NCBI GenBank assembly: GCA_025174535.1
Contig: JALBUN010000048.1
Span: forward strand, 930,001 to 994,000
DNA from: Cantharellus purpuraceus
Lineage: Eukaryota; Basidiomycota; Agaricomycetes; Cantharellales; Hydnaceae
Direction: 5' to 3'
Length of the DNA stretch: 64,000 nt
Shown piece after piece: positions 1 through 11,197 of the stretch. Position 1 is the stretch's first letter; every line of letters starts with the position of its first letter. The position numbers and the translations under genes are program-made. The notes below the pieces were generated by a model that was given only the letters and a program-made list of their open reading frames with translations, was not told the origin of the DNA and searched no databases.

Positions 1-953
1 TATAACAAAGTGAGCCTTGTTCTGTTGCTTGAAGAGAGAGGGATGCGAACAATAGCGCCATCCTCCTGAAGCACTTTTGGCAACTTGGAGAGTACTATGT
101 CATTGACAGGGCCACGGGATGTTAAATGATATCCCCCGTGTACTTGTGTACGGTTGTCCAAGCCAACCTGGTCACAAATCTATACACCCAAATTCGAGCA
201 TCAAGTCTGGAAATGAGTAGATTGTCACCCACCAGACTTTTCGAACCATCAGCTGCTATGAGAACATCGCCGACTTCATGAGATCCATCTTCAAAGAACA
301 CCTTTACATGTTCCCCTTCATAGGTGTGAACAATGTCAAATGCCATGACTCGTTTTGCGAATTGGATGGCATTTGCGGCAACAACTTTGCGCAGTAGATA
401 TGCTCGGAGCACTCGACGAGACATGGCCCTTGCCTTGGCATAAATCCGGAAGGAAGACAAACGAAGTAACGGTTCATTTGTCCGTGGATTCAAAAGGGTG
501 GGAGCCTCGGCGTCTCCTTAATTTGGCAAAGATGCCTAAGCATACTAGTATTGAAAAGCGGAATGCAGATTACTTGCCGGCGCCATAACGGCACTTCAAC
601 TCGGCATAAGTCATATCATCAAGACACTCCTTAAGCCCAGAAAGCCCGTCTTGAGTAAGCTATGAGATGGATAGGGACATAAGCACGAAATCAATGGTTG
701 AGGCAGGGAGCCTTACTCTGATCTGGTAACCTCCACGTTCTCTAAGGTATTCGTTCGTGTCACTTTCAAATACAAGAACATCTAGAGGGGCGGTGCTTGC
801 TGCATTGAGGAGCCCATTCGCCAATGCAAGACCGCCTTAACAATATTTATTCGAATGCGGACTGACTCAATGTAGAAAGGGCTAAAACTCACTCAAACCA
901 CCCCCGACGATGAGGACACGTAAACGTTTAAGAGAGGATGTAGTCGACAACAT
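1..953 (-). CDS. FAD-dependent monooxygenase, partial at its 3' end
   Basis: Probable flavoprotein hydroxylase of the FAD-binding-3/salicylate hydroxylase type, which uses NAD(P)H and O2 to hydroxylate a small substrate; the substrate is unknown. The first exon starts at 953 and encodes RVLIVGGGLS. An intron begins at 892, and the next exon completes the dinucleotide-binding glycine motif as GGGLSGLALANGLL. The second family motif, DVLIAADGSKSLV (about 205-245), is the GD-type FAD/NAD(P)H motif. Conceptual translation continues in frame as LTSRGPVNDIVLSK to the window edge, so the C-terminal part is missing. It is divergent from the BYE1-like gene. Seen: both motifs and splice sites. Known: these motifs define the family. 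Inferred: the exact exon structure. Confidence 0.75.
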
Positions 954-1179
954 GAGTGTTGGAAAGCAAAAGTTGCTTGCAGCAAATTTGCAAAACCATT
1001 CGAGCAAACGTCTTCGGTTACCTTGGTTCCTGCCACATGCCACATCTCGTGATTTCAACGTGACAGGGTGACTACAACGTGACATCCCTAAACTTTGTTC
1101 GCTATCCGTCGTCTGCCGTCTCACAGTTGGAGAACAAGTGGGTAACGAGCAACAGTGCCTGTGTATTGTTACCTTAACA
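954..1179. promoter_or_regulatory. Shared divergent promoter, monooxygenase / BYE1-like
   Basis: 226 bases between two start codons in head-to-head orientation, so both promoters must lie here or overlap the 5' exons. No TATA box or known operator was recognised. Confidence 0.5.
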
Positions 1180-4100
1180 ATGTCCACGCGAGCTACTCGT
1201 AGCCATGCCCGAATTCCATCTTCGGCCTCCGCGACTTCTGCACCTGCCAAATCCGTCACATCGCAACCTCGTAAATCAATTGCTAAAGTACAAGCTTCAA
1301 CCCCAGTCCCCAAGAAAAATTCCAGTCGAGGCAAGGCGCAAGATGTGTGGTGTATTTGCAGAGGACCCGATGATGGTACACCAATGATAAAGTGTGAATT
1401 TTGTAAAGATTGGTTAGTACTTCCCTTCATCGGAATGCGAGCGGCTGCTGAGGTGATGCTCACGTTGCATTACACCCTAGGTTTCATTTCTCGTGTATTG
1501 ATCTATCCGAACGAGATGCTGAAGAAATTTGTAGGTTTGCATCAACTCTTGAGCTTGTTTGTAACTTACCATAATGTGTCTGTTCACATAGCCCTGTATG
1601 TATGCGATGCGTGTCATGAAAAAACAGGCCAATCCACAGTATGTGAGTGCAATTCCCTACCCATACCATCATTTATATTATGTTATTATCGCTGGAGTTA
1701 CACACCGGCTTTCTCTTGTTCAACTCTGCCATTTTCTGGCAGACTTTTCTTACCACTGTGAGTCAAGGGTGTGTCCATCTCTCGAGGATGTACATTCCCT
1801 TTGGTAACATGTCCCTGTCCAATGCACTTCATCGTCTATCGTTGCAGTTCTGTTACTGTGATGCGGTGCGTTCCGTAAAGACAGAGAGACCTTGATCACC
1901 TGTGAAATGGTGGCAGTTTACAAGAGTGTACGAAGCAAGAGTAGCCGCTTCAACAGGTTTCTGCTCTGCCTTCTTTTCCATTGCTTGATCAAGAGTGAAT
2001 AGTAGCACAGTTTGCTATACATGTCTTTCTGAGTTCTGTTGCTATCATCATTCTTTTTCGTTTGTTACCTCAGTTGAACCCATACTGATTTTCCGTGATG
2101 CAGATGAATGGGAAGGGCCCGATGCTATGGAGGAGTCCAGCGACCATAGAGCACCGGGCTCTCCTGCGACGAAGAGTTCCATCCCTTCACAGACAAAGTT
2201 GGAGGATGTGGATAAAGTGGCGACAGATGATTTGGCAGATGAGGACGATGGACCGGAAGATGAGGCTAGCAGTGATGACTATAAGTATGAAGAGCAGCAA
2301 GACAGTGTAGTCGTGAGGCGAGGTAGAGGGACGAAGCGGGTAGGTTCAATAACGATAGTATCTTATAGTGCTAATGGATGCATTTTCTTTCTTTTCCAGA
2401 TTACATCGTCAGATGAGGAAGGAGGTGAGGATGATGATGATCCTCCGTCACCTCGTGCACCAACACGTCGCGCACAACTGAAACGCAAGCGTGGGAAAGA
2501 AATCCACAATGTCCAGCGTAAACGTCTTAGGAAACCCTCGTCTGAAGTTGGAACAGATGATGACCTTGACCAGGACGAGAGACAAAGGAAAAGAGGCGAT
2601 AAAAAAGCGAAAACCAAGCATGATTCCATCTTGGACCCAACACGGAAGTACTGCTTGGGAAAATTGCGCGAAGTGTTGCTCCCCATTTTTGTGCAGTTTG
2701 CAGATATCTCCCCAACCTCTGATGGCGAACGCCCAGAGGACGCCACAAATGAACTTGATGATGAACAAAAGAAAAGGGCAGAAGAGCGTGGGGCAGTGTA
2801 TGTACAGGATCTGGAGCAATGTCTCTTTGAGATTTATGGCGAGCTAGACAAACATGGCCACAAAACTGCTGTTGGCAAGTATAAGTATGTTCCACCACCG
2901 ACTTGTATGGCGTTATATCTCACTTGTCTTCCCTTCTCTTAGGGACCGATTCCGCATGCTTTCATTTAATCTGTCACAACCTGACCGTCATCACCTACGA
3001 CGCAGCATCGGAACCCATTCCCTACCGGCTCTTCAGCTTTCCAAGATGTCGAGTGTGGACCTTGCAAATGAGCAGACTAAGCAGCAGATTGAGGCTGCTA
3101 ATCGCGAGTCATTAGAGCACTCGATTCTGACTCAGCGACCCATAGCTGCACGGGCTAAAATCACTCATAAAGGCGAGGAGATAATCGAAGACCTTGTGGG
3201 GGACGATATTGGAAGACGCATCCGAGATGAAGAACAGCGTGAAAGCGAACGAGAACGAGAACGCGAAAAGGGTGCGCGCGAAAAGACGAAGGTAGTCCCC
3301 CTCGCCCCCCCTACTCCTAAGGAACTTTCTTTCAGAGGTCCTCAGGACATCCTTGCTCAACAGCACAATGCCGCAGCTTCTCAAAGGGCTGCTCAAATTC
3401 AAGCTCAAGCCCAACGATCGGCCCCTTCTCTGACAGATACTATTGCCGAGCCCTCCTTCAAATTTGATGATCTAATTGCCATCGACCTTCCCGGTGACTC
3501 CCCCCCGCAAGAGAGCACATTTGACAATGATACAAAGATAGCTGCTCCTGCATCTCCTCTCACTCCCGCCAAATCGCACGAATTCGCTGCATCTTCTGGA
3601 GACTCGACTATCTCCCCAACGAGCGCTCGCTCAGCCTCGTTTGATCTCAGCCATGTCTGGTCTGGTGCTCCCTCTGAACATCCTTCTCAAGCCTTCCCCC
3701 AGTCACCTATTCTCTCAGCACGCGTTGATGATGCTCGGGAATCTCCGAGCATTGACATTGACTTGGGCACAACTGCTGACGACGAGGACTTCGATATTTT
3801 CTTGGATCAACCTTTGACAACCCCTGCAGCTCCATCACGAAGCGAACCCGAAGCAGAAAGAGCTGCTTTTGAAGCTCTGCCTGTTGTATGGAGTGGAAAT
3901 GTGAATGATTATTTTCTGTTTCGTTGCGCGTGCATGAGGCTAAAATTCCCTGTCACAGCTTAACTTACCTGACACGGGGAAGTCACCTGCTGTGCAGGCA
4001 CGACAGGTCGGTGGTCGGAATATCGAGAATGGCTCAATACAATGGCATATTCTGTTCCCTACGCATCCACCACATCAACTCAAAGTTGATGGCCGAGTAC

Positions 4101-5245
4101 CTGTAAAGGAATCAGCCAAGTACATGACGCAGAACCGCATGAATGTCACGCGAGAACTGATAATTGTGGCGTTGACTCCACCCGATAATCGTATTGAGTA
4201 TGATGAGGTGATAACGTTTCTTATAAACAGAGAGTGAGTAATGTGCGCTTCATTTGTGTATATGATTGACGATGTCATCTAGTCGACACGCTGTCGTACA
4301 TCCATGGGGCCCAAACCCCGGGCCAGATGCTCCCGGCAAGGAGTTATATTTGATTCCCATTCTTCCACGTGAAGCCCTCCCGGATTACGTGGAAATCTTG
4401 GATTTAGTGAAATTTCCAAAGCAACGGGAAGAGAAGATGCTCCTCGGCGTATTTATTCTAAATAAGGGGAAGTTCTCTGAGCGGGTGCCTTTTGTAACCC
4501 CTCTGGGTCCTGCAGCTGTAGGGATCACACCTTCTGACATTAATCCTTTGACTCTTGGCATGCCAGCCGCATCACGAGGCCCGCTGTCGTCAAACGCTCC
4601 ACTTATCGCCACCTCTCAGATTGTTCAACAACCTCCGAATATCCCACCGGAGATAGTATCCAAGCTCACCACTGAACAAATAGAGAGCCTCCTGCAAAGT
4701 GTATTGTCCGGGGGCTTGAGTACATTGCCAGTAACATATTCACAATCAGCTGGCCCTCCCACTTCAACAACGACATTGGCTCCCTCCTTCCCGAGTTCTC
4801 TTGCTAATTTATTGCCTCAGCAATATTCTTCCATTACCTTTCCTTCCTACCCTTCCACGGGTGCTCAAGGTCCTCAATATCTGCCGCCGCAGCAACAGCA
4901 ACAGCAACCTCCTCCTATGCCATATAACTATACTCCTCCCCACATGTGCGAGTCGCTTTACTTTTCCTATTGCAACATAACTGAACATCATTTAGGTCAG
5001 CCTCCTCTCCCCGCGATCAAGACTATAGAACTCCACCGCCTTATGCAGGTGGGTATGGTCGTCCTGGGCGAGGAGACTTTGATCGACGGGGGCGCGATGG
5101 AGGACACAATTTCAGCGGAAATGAGAGAGGTCGAGGTGCTTATGCTAACAATGAATTTGATAGGCCTCGGGATTCTGGATGGGGTGGGCGTGGGAGAGGT
5201 AGAAGTGGTCATCAGCGGGGTCAGAGCTCACCTCGGCCATGGTAA
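1180..5245 (+). CDS. BYE1: BYE1-like transcription factor: PHD finger, TFIIS central domain, SPOC domain, RGG tail
   Basis: Nuclear protein expected to bind RNA polymerase II through a TFIIS-like central domain and to read H3K4 methylation through a PHD finger. The start at 1180 (MSTRATRSHA) precedes the PHD exon VWCICRGPDDGTPMIKCEF. Splicing to FHFSCIDLSERDAEEI and then YVCDACHEKTGQSTVYEWE completes the finger. Acidic and basic linkers follow (about 2100-2620). The TFIIS-M region runs from KYCLGKLREVLLPIF to THKGEEIIEDL (2650-3200). After a Ser/Pro linker, a SPOC domain spans VVWSGN to LGVFILNKGKF (3885-4480). A Gln/Pro segment and one last phase-2 intron (about 4947-4995) lead to a Gly/Arg-rich tail ending SSPRPW and TAA at 5243-5245. 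The domain order matches yeast BYE1 and metazoan PHF3/DIDO proteins. The tail depends on the last splice, which keeps the frame. Confidence 0.87.
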
Positions 5246-5396
5246 ATCTTACGATTGCGTGCTGTATCATTATCGTACCAATACAGAAGTGAGGAGGGCG
5301 AGGTGAATCAAGGTGTTGATTGGGTATCAAATATACTCTGTACATGATATTTGACAGTGAAGCCACACCACTATCGCAAATTAACCTAGTCTCTTT

Positions 5397-8300
5397 CTAC
5401 CTTTCAATCAACTGTATAAGCATATCCTCAATACGCTTCTGTCTCTCCTCCATCCCTGCAAGGCGCAATTCTAGGTTCAGCACTCCCCCTAGCTGTTCTT
5501 CACTCTCGACCTTGGTAACCAACTTTGATCCGTGCTCGTCTGGGGAATGCTCCTCGCTGACATGACTGGCATGGCCAGACACCGACCCGCTGATGTTCAA
5601 CCCTTCCCACGATAAAGGAAGAGCCGCAGTATGATCATTCGACGTCCGTCGGCCGTGTATCGACGGATGTCGACGCCTGGTCGCAGGGCCATACCCAACA
5701 CTAGTAGCAGGCGACGTATCGGTGACGGAGTTGGATACGACTCCGTTTTCATTTATATCGTCGCCTACTTGCAAGGGGGTGTAGACCTGTGCCAATGGGC
5801 TGATACCGTGTGAAAATACTTCTGCGACGCCAGGAAACCGTTGCGGGTAGGCGTGAATACGTTGTCGACCCAGATGATACCTTGGATCGATATGTTCTAT
5901 GTCTGCAGGCGAATCCGACTGGACGTGAGAGCCGATGGCGAATTGCTTCGGTGTAGATGGCACGGAGGTCGAGCCTCTCGGAAATCGTACTTTTATGGCT
6001 TGATCGCCATGCTCCAGCGTGATCTCGTCTTCGATGTCAAACACCTGAGAATAATAACAAAGCCGTCAGTTAACGACCGTACGCGTTGCCAGATAAAACA
6101 CCAATGCAGGTTACATACGGCATCGATATCAGCTCCGGCGCCTACAATACCCTCGAAGAATGCTGATTTGCATGACCTCAATGGCGGTTGACTGCCATAT
6201 AGAGAATGCAGGGGTACATACTTATGCGCTTCAATTGCTTAGGCAGGAAATCGAACACACGTTCGGCAGCAGCCGAAACGTGTTCGTAAAAAGTGATGGC
6301 GCCTGTATCCTTTTTATGTCGTTCATACACCGCTATACAAAGTAGTATTGGAAAACTTGTGAGCCTGTTGAGAAATTTAGCCTGCAGACGCACAACTAGT
6401 GCGATATATCAACGCGGAACGTATTCACCTGATCATAAATACGTTGACCTTGTGGAACCATCGAGGGCTCAGAATGTAAGAGGCAGGAAGCATAATCACT
6501 AATGCGAAAAGATTAAGAGGCGGTTGGTAAGAGAACAGCGCATCAGCTGTGACCCCTTCAATCGTGGACACAGCATGCCGAAACATAGCCTCCGGTGTCA
6601 TCTATATCGGATGCGTCTGGATATATATGACTGACTCACCTCCGCAGCAGCATCGGAACTGATCGTAGAGAATGTGTGAGATAGAATCTATGCCCCATGT
6701 CAGATCGTTCGAATGCCAGCAGCAGGCTCGTACTGACCGATACAAGAACTGAAAACCAATGTCAGAGCATGGAGATGTGGCCAAAACAAACGCGTACCGG
6801 TAAGAAGCAATGTGTTGCTGAGGCACGCATAGCTCACCATCAAGATTGGACCGAAGAAAGGGTGGAAAGATGCTGTGGTCAAGGATGTACATAAGAAAAC
6901 TAATGAGAGGCGAGAGAAGAGCCACTCAACTCGCTTTATCAAATCCGCTCGCATCTAATCCGAACCCTATATTCACAGTCTATGCTTACTAATAATGGAT
7001 GAGGCACACTTGCGACAGTCACTCACATAGGTCGAGCATCCACCAAGCAATTTGCCTGGGTTAGGTATGCCACAAATTAAAAGGCACAAGGAATGTTTAT
7101 TGACCACAGAATAGGACATACCCCGATGAATATCCTGCGCTGCCACGATTGAGGCTATGATGACAAGGTGAGACGTTACAAGGGGATGCATTGCATTAGA
7201 ACCTACGTCCACAAAGCATACAGGAATCTTTGACAAGCCGTAAGCGACGAATTACAACCTAGCGAGGATAGTGAAAGACATACCCTGCGAAACAAAAGGT
7301 CGCGATAACCATCAAAATCGCGAACTCAACAAACATAGATCGTAACGACCTATCGAATACGTCGCTCACAGCCCATGACAGCCATATATGGAACTTACAG
7401 GATCATAAGGTTGTTAGATAAGGTGGCAAACGCCAATCTATAGCAATTACACTTGAGTTGGTACATAGAGCCAAGGAAAATCTCACCTTGGAAAGATAAA
7501 ACAGGCAGCAATCGCCAGACAATCCATCCCCGCTTCAAGGGCCCAAATGTCTACGCAGATCATGAGCCCATTGTCATTGTCATACAAGGATGAGACTCAG
7601 CTGCCGACCTGAATAATATACTCCCCATAAACGAAGGCCTAAGTACGCCCCAAATATTGAAACTGACAGGCAAGTGAGCACCCTTTGTAGTTAAGACATT
7701 GAACGCATACCAAATATCACATCAAAGCCATTCCATGTGCCATTAACATATACTAACGAACCAATTGTCGTCAGTACGAGCAAACTCGGGCAAGAGTTAA
7801 ATGTCGAGGCTCACCTCTGATGCCGTGTTCTTGGATGCTAGCTAATTTCTCTAGCGAGAATCCTAATGCAAAGACCATGAAAAGGCCTTCAGACACATTG
7901 ATGCGATCTGTATTACTGCCTTCCAATGCGAGAATAAATAACACAAAAAGGAGCACGAAACTGAAAAGGCCGATGGTGGTTGGTGGTTAGGGCGACTATC
8001 ACTAATGTTTCACCTGAAGCAATGACTTACTTCGTGTATTCTAACACAGAACGGATCGCAGGGACTTTAAGTCGATAATGGTCCAAAAGAGGAGCGTTAT
8101 GAGGGTTATAAAAGTGGACAGGAGTGCGCTTATACGTCTAAGGAAGACATTCCATGAAAGCACATGTGACAAGAGAGGAAGAGCATACGTCGGAAAGAAT
8201 TGAGTGTGAGCTCTCGGCTTGATACACACACTTCCCACTTTAAACTGTTTAGGACACACTTGGACAATGTAACATTATCCAAAGACTTGCCTCCAAATAC

Positions 8301-9027
8301 CGTCTATGACCTTTTGACATGGTGAGCTCTTGATGAACCGTTTCGACTTGCCTAAAATGGCTATTTCAATGGCATTACCCGCTCGATCTCCAACGTCCAT
8401 ATCCTCCTCTTGTTCCGCCCGCTGGAGTACCTCAGCACTTGCCCCAGCAAAAAGGGGCCAGCTAGTCGTAATGACGGTGGTGAGTTCGAGCATATCATCT
8501 GCATGGAAACGCAGGGCACGGATGGCTAAAAGTTCACAGAGAGCAGCACGAGATTGGGAGAGGGAAAAGGTAGAAAAAGATTGATCCCGAGAAAAATGAA
8601 CACGGTTGAGTAGAAAACAGAATACGATAGACCGATTGCCTTGACGTTGCAAGAGAGCATATTTATCCTCTAGAGGTTTCACCAAAGTGTACGTAAGATC
8701 CGGGCTCAGAAGCTATAAAGTGGGTTCAATGGGGAAGATAAAACAATTTAGTGGTTCATATAGCTTACAGCCTCGTATGTGAGCGGATTATCTGCATGGC
8801 ATTTAGAAGTAGTTTCTAACCCATTTAAATAAGCTAATTACCGACAAAACGCTTGTCGAGAGGTCTCAGTTTGGTTGGAAATGAATGGAAAAGGCAATAC
8901 TCACAATAATGTCCCGTCTAATAGAGTGAATGACTGGATATACTTCTGTGTTCTCGATTTCTTGCGTGCCAAGCAACGGCTCTGATTCGGCGTCATTGCC
9001 ACCAACCTCAGCATTAGCTCCTGTCAT
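5397..9027 (-). CDS. YVC1-like (TRP-type) vacuolar cation channel
   Basis: Fungal channel of the YVC1-like C-terminal transmembrane family, expected to release calcium from the vacuole. The start at 9027 gives a short leader, then TEVYPVIHSIRRDII, a typical N-terminal block of the family. VKPLEDKYALLQRQGN and SRAALCELLAIRALRF follow (8275-8700). Membrane segments are encoded by many short exons between about 6400 and 8260, including VLLFVLFILALEGSNTDRI, VNGTWNGFDVIF, FHPFFGPILMVSYACLSNT (pore region) and FALVIMLPASYILSPRWFH. The C-terminal cytosolic exon (5397-6044) is Ser/Thr-rich and ends in a short coiled coil, RLAGMEERQKRIEDMLIQLI. The gene has well over ten introns, so exon boundaries in the middle are approximate. 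It shares a 170-base promoter region with PRP4. Confidence 0.82.
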
Positions 9028-9197
9028 GATAACCAGGAAATGTAAGCAAAATGATTCGTTGCTTGTTCAAGGTGTCGACGTGCAAACGAGATCTAGAAGG
9101 AGATAAATCGTTAATTTGGTAGGTTCGACTCGAGTCGGAGGACACCGTTCACCCGGCATGCGGCTCACTTTGCCACTGCAGAAGTTGAGACCGCGAC
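9028..9197. promoter_or_regulatory. Shared divergent promoter, YVC1-like / PRP4
   Basis: 170 bases between the two start codons. It contains a perfect 12-base palindrome, CGACTCGAGTCG (9126-9137), close to the midpoint, which could be a dimeric factor site serving both genes. The function is inferred. Confidence 0.5.
9126..9137. repeat. Perfect 12-base palindrome in a bidirectional promoter
   Basis: CGACTCGAGTCG is its own reverse complement. It has an XhoI-type CTCGAG core and no spacer, and lies 60 bases upstream of the PRP4 ATG and about 100 upstream of the channel ATG. Confidence 0.6.
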
Positions 9198-11116
9198 ATG
9201 TCGGAACTCACATTCGACACACTTGTTGATGACGGTCAGTACTCATCTGAACGGGCACGCATCGAAAACCAGCTTGTGCTAGATGAACTAGAGAGAAAGA
9301 AAAAAGCGAGAACTACAGCAGTTCCCACCGACGACGGCCGTGTCAAAGCTAGACTACGGGAGATTGGTGAACCCATCACTCTATTCGGCGAGAGAGTACG
9401 AAGATGATACTCGGAATACGTGCATTCTTGATGATTCTTATTTTTAGGCGGCTGACCGCAGAGATCGTTTGATATACGTTCTTACACAAATCAATGCGGC
9501 ACGGGGTGATGAAGGTGGCATTGCCGTCGATGACGAGTCGTCCGAGAGTGAAGAAGAAGTAAATACTATTTGTATTTTACTGTTTCTAATCCTCATGCAT
9601 TTGGTTTTAGAATGAGGAAGAATTCTATACTCCAGGATCCCTCGAGCTGCTCGAGGCTCGGCGGCGAATAGCAGAGTTTTCCCTTCCGAGGTTGGATTTT
9701 ATGACATGAATATAGATAGGTGCTTACACGTTCTTTCCACTGTCATGACAGAGCTCAACATCGGGTCGCCCAACAGCGAGAAGAGCATGCTATGCCGCTC
9801 AGTCAAATCCTCGACATTCGAAAGCACGTCTTCACACAAATTAAGGTCTGTAAATTGTCTCATTTTTCAACAATATTCTCATTGACTTCGCTTTCTCAAT
9901 AGACGTACGCGAATCTAGGCTCCCAGATTGGCGATGAACGACCCATCGCCCAGGTCCGATTTTCACCCAATAGCCAGTATCTCGCAACAGGGAGTTGGTC
10001 CGGAAATGTAAAATTGTGGAACATTCCGGCTTGTACTATTGTCAAGTCTTTTAGAGGTGAATACTCTTGAAACAGCGCACAGCGAACAGCCATGAACTGG
10101 TTGACAGGTCATAGCGATCGAGTAGGGGGCGTGGCTTGGCATCCTCGGGCGACGATTGGACAGGGCGAGGGACTTGTCAATCTAGTCAGCGGTGCAGGCG
10201 ACATGAATGTCCATCTGTGGTCCCTAAAAAGGTTCGTCCGGTTTGAACATACTTTATTACATAGGTTGAAGTGTCTGCCAGTGAAACCCCCCTCGCCATT
10301 TTAAAAGGACACCAGGATCGCGTATGTCGGGTAGCTTTCCACCCATCGGGGAACTACGTCGCCAGTGCAAGTTTCGACCACACATGGCGGTTGTGGGACG
10401 TTGAAACCTCAGTCGAGCTCTTATTGCAAGAGGGCCATTCGAGGGAAGTGTATTCTGTCGATTTCCAAGATGATGGTGCCCTAGTTGCCTCGGGGTGTGT
10501 ACTCTCCCCATGTCTCGAAGCACGTGAAACCTGATAGGTCTCAATAATATTGTCAGCGGATTGGACGCGGTAGGTCGAGTGTGGGACCTTCGAACTGGTC
10601 GAACGGCCATGGTACTAGACGGCCATGTCAACGCTATTTTCTCTATCAACTTCTCTCCGAACGGGTAAGCCTTACTGTGTGCTAAAAGAAGGCACTTTAA
10701 TAATTCCAATCATATCCTGTAGTTACCAAATCGCTACTGGCGCAGGGGACGATACTATCCGCATATGGGATATGCGTTCTCTGAAAGCATTGTACACCAT
10801 CCCTGCACATCGATCTAACGTCTCGGACGTCCGATTCTTCCGTGCGTCAGAGTTGCCTGTCGTTGACGGCGACACCGATGACGCCAAAGTGACGGCTCGT
10901 GGTGAGCGGTATAAGTCAGGGCTGTATCTCGCGAGTGCAGGGTATGATGGGCTCGTAAAGCTATGGAGTGCCGATGACTGGCAGCTGCAGCGCTCCCTCC
11001 CCACAGATGCTGGGAAGGTCATGTCTGTGGACATATCCTGTGACGCCAAGTACATTGCATCGGGATCGTACAACCGTAGCTACCAACTCTTCGCACCAGA
11101 AGAGACAACAGTGTAA
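9198..11116 (+). CDS. PRP4: U4/U6 snRNP splicing factor PRP4 (SFM domain plus WD40 repeats)
   Basis: Nuclear component of the U4/U6.U5 tri-snRNP that acts with PRP3 on U4/U6 before spliceosome activation. The N-terminal exon encodes [20 protein letters not shown], the splicing-factor motif (SFM) shared by PRP4 and PRP18. Next come [18 protein letters not shown], an acidic stretch and the [19 protein letters not shown] linker. Seven or so WD40 blades follow, for example [40 protein letters not shown] and [20 protein letters not shown]. The last blade ends at [19 protein letters not shown]. About eight short introns interrupt the gene. The acidic, repeat-free insert [20 protein letters not shown] between late blades may be lineage specific. 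Its stop lies 81 bases from the stop of the convergent APSES gene. Confidence 0.92.
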
Positions 11117-11197
11117 TGGATTCAATGTTTAATGCCATCACTTGATAGTACAGCTTGTGGAACACCATGAGAAGCGCAAAAAAAGACAAAAAACCAG

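Noticed and set aside
6255..6285. Hairpin CACGTTCGGC-AGCA-GCCGAAACGTG
   Set aside because: Lies inside coding sequence of the YVC1-like gene; codon content explains it.
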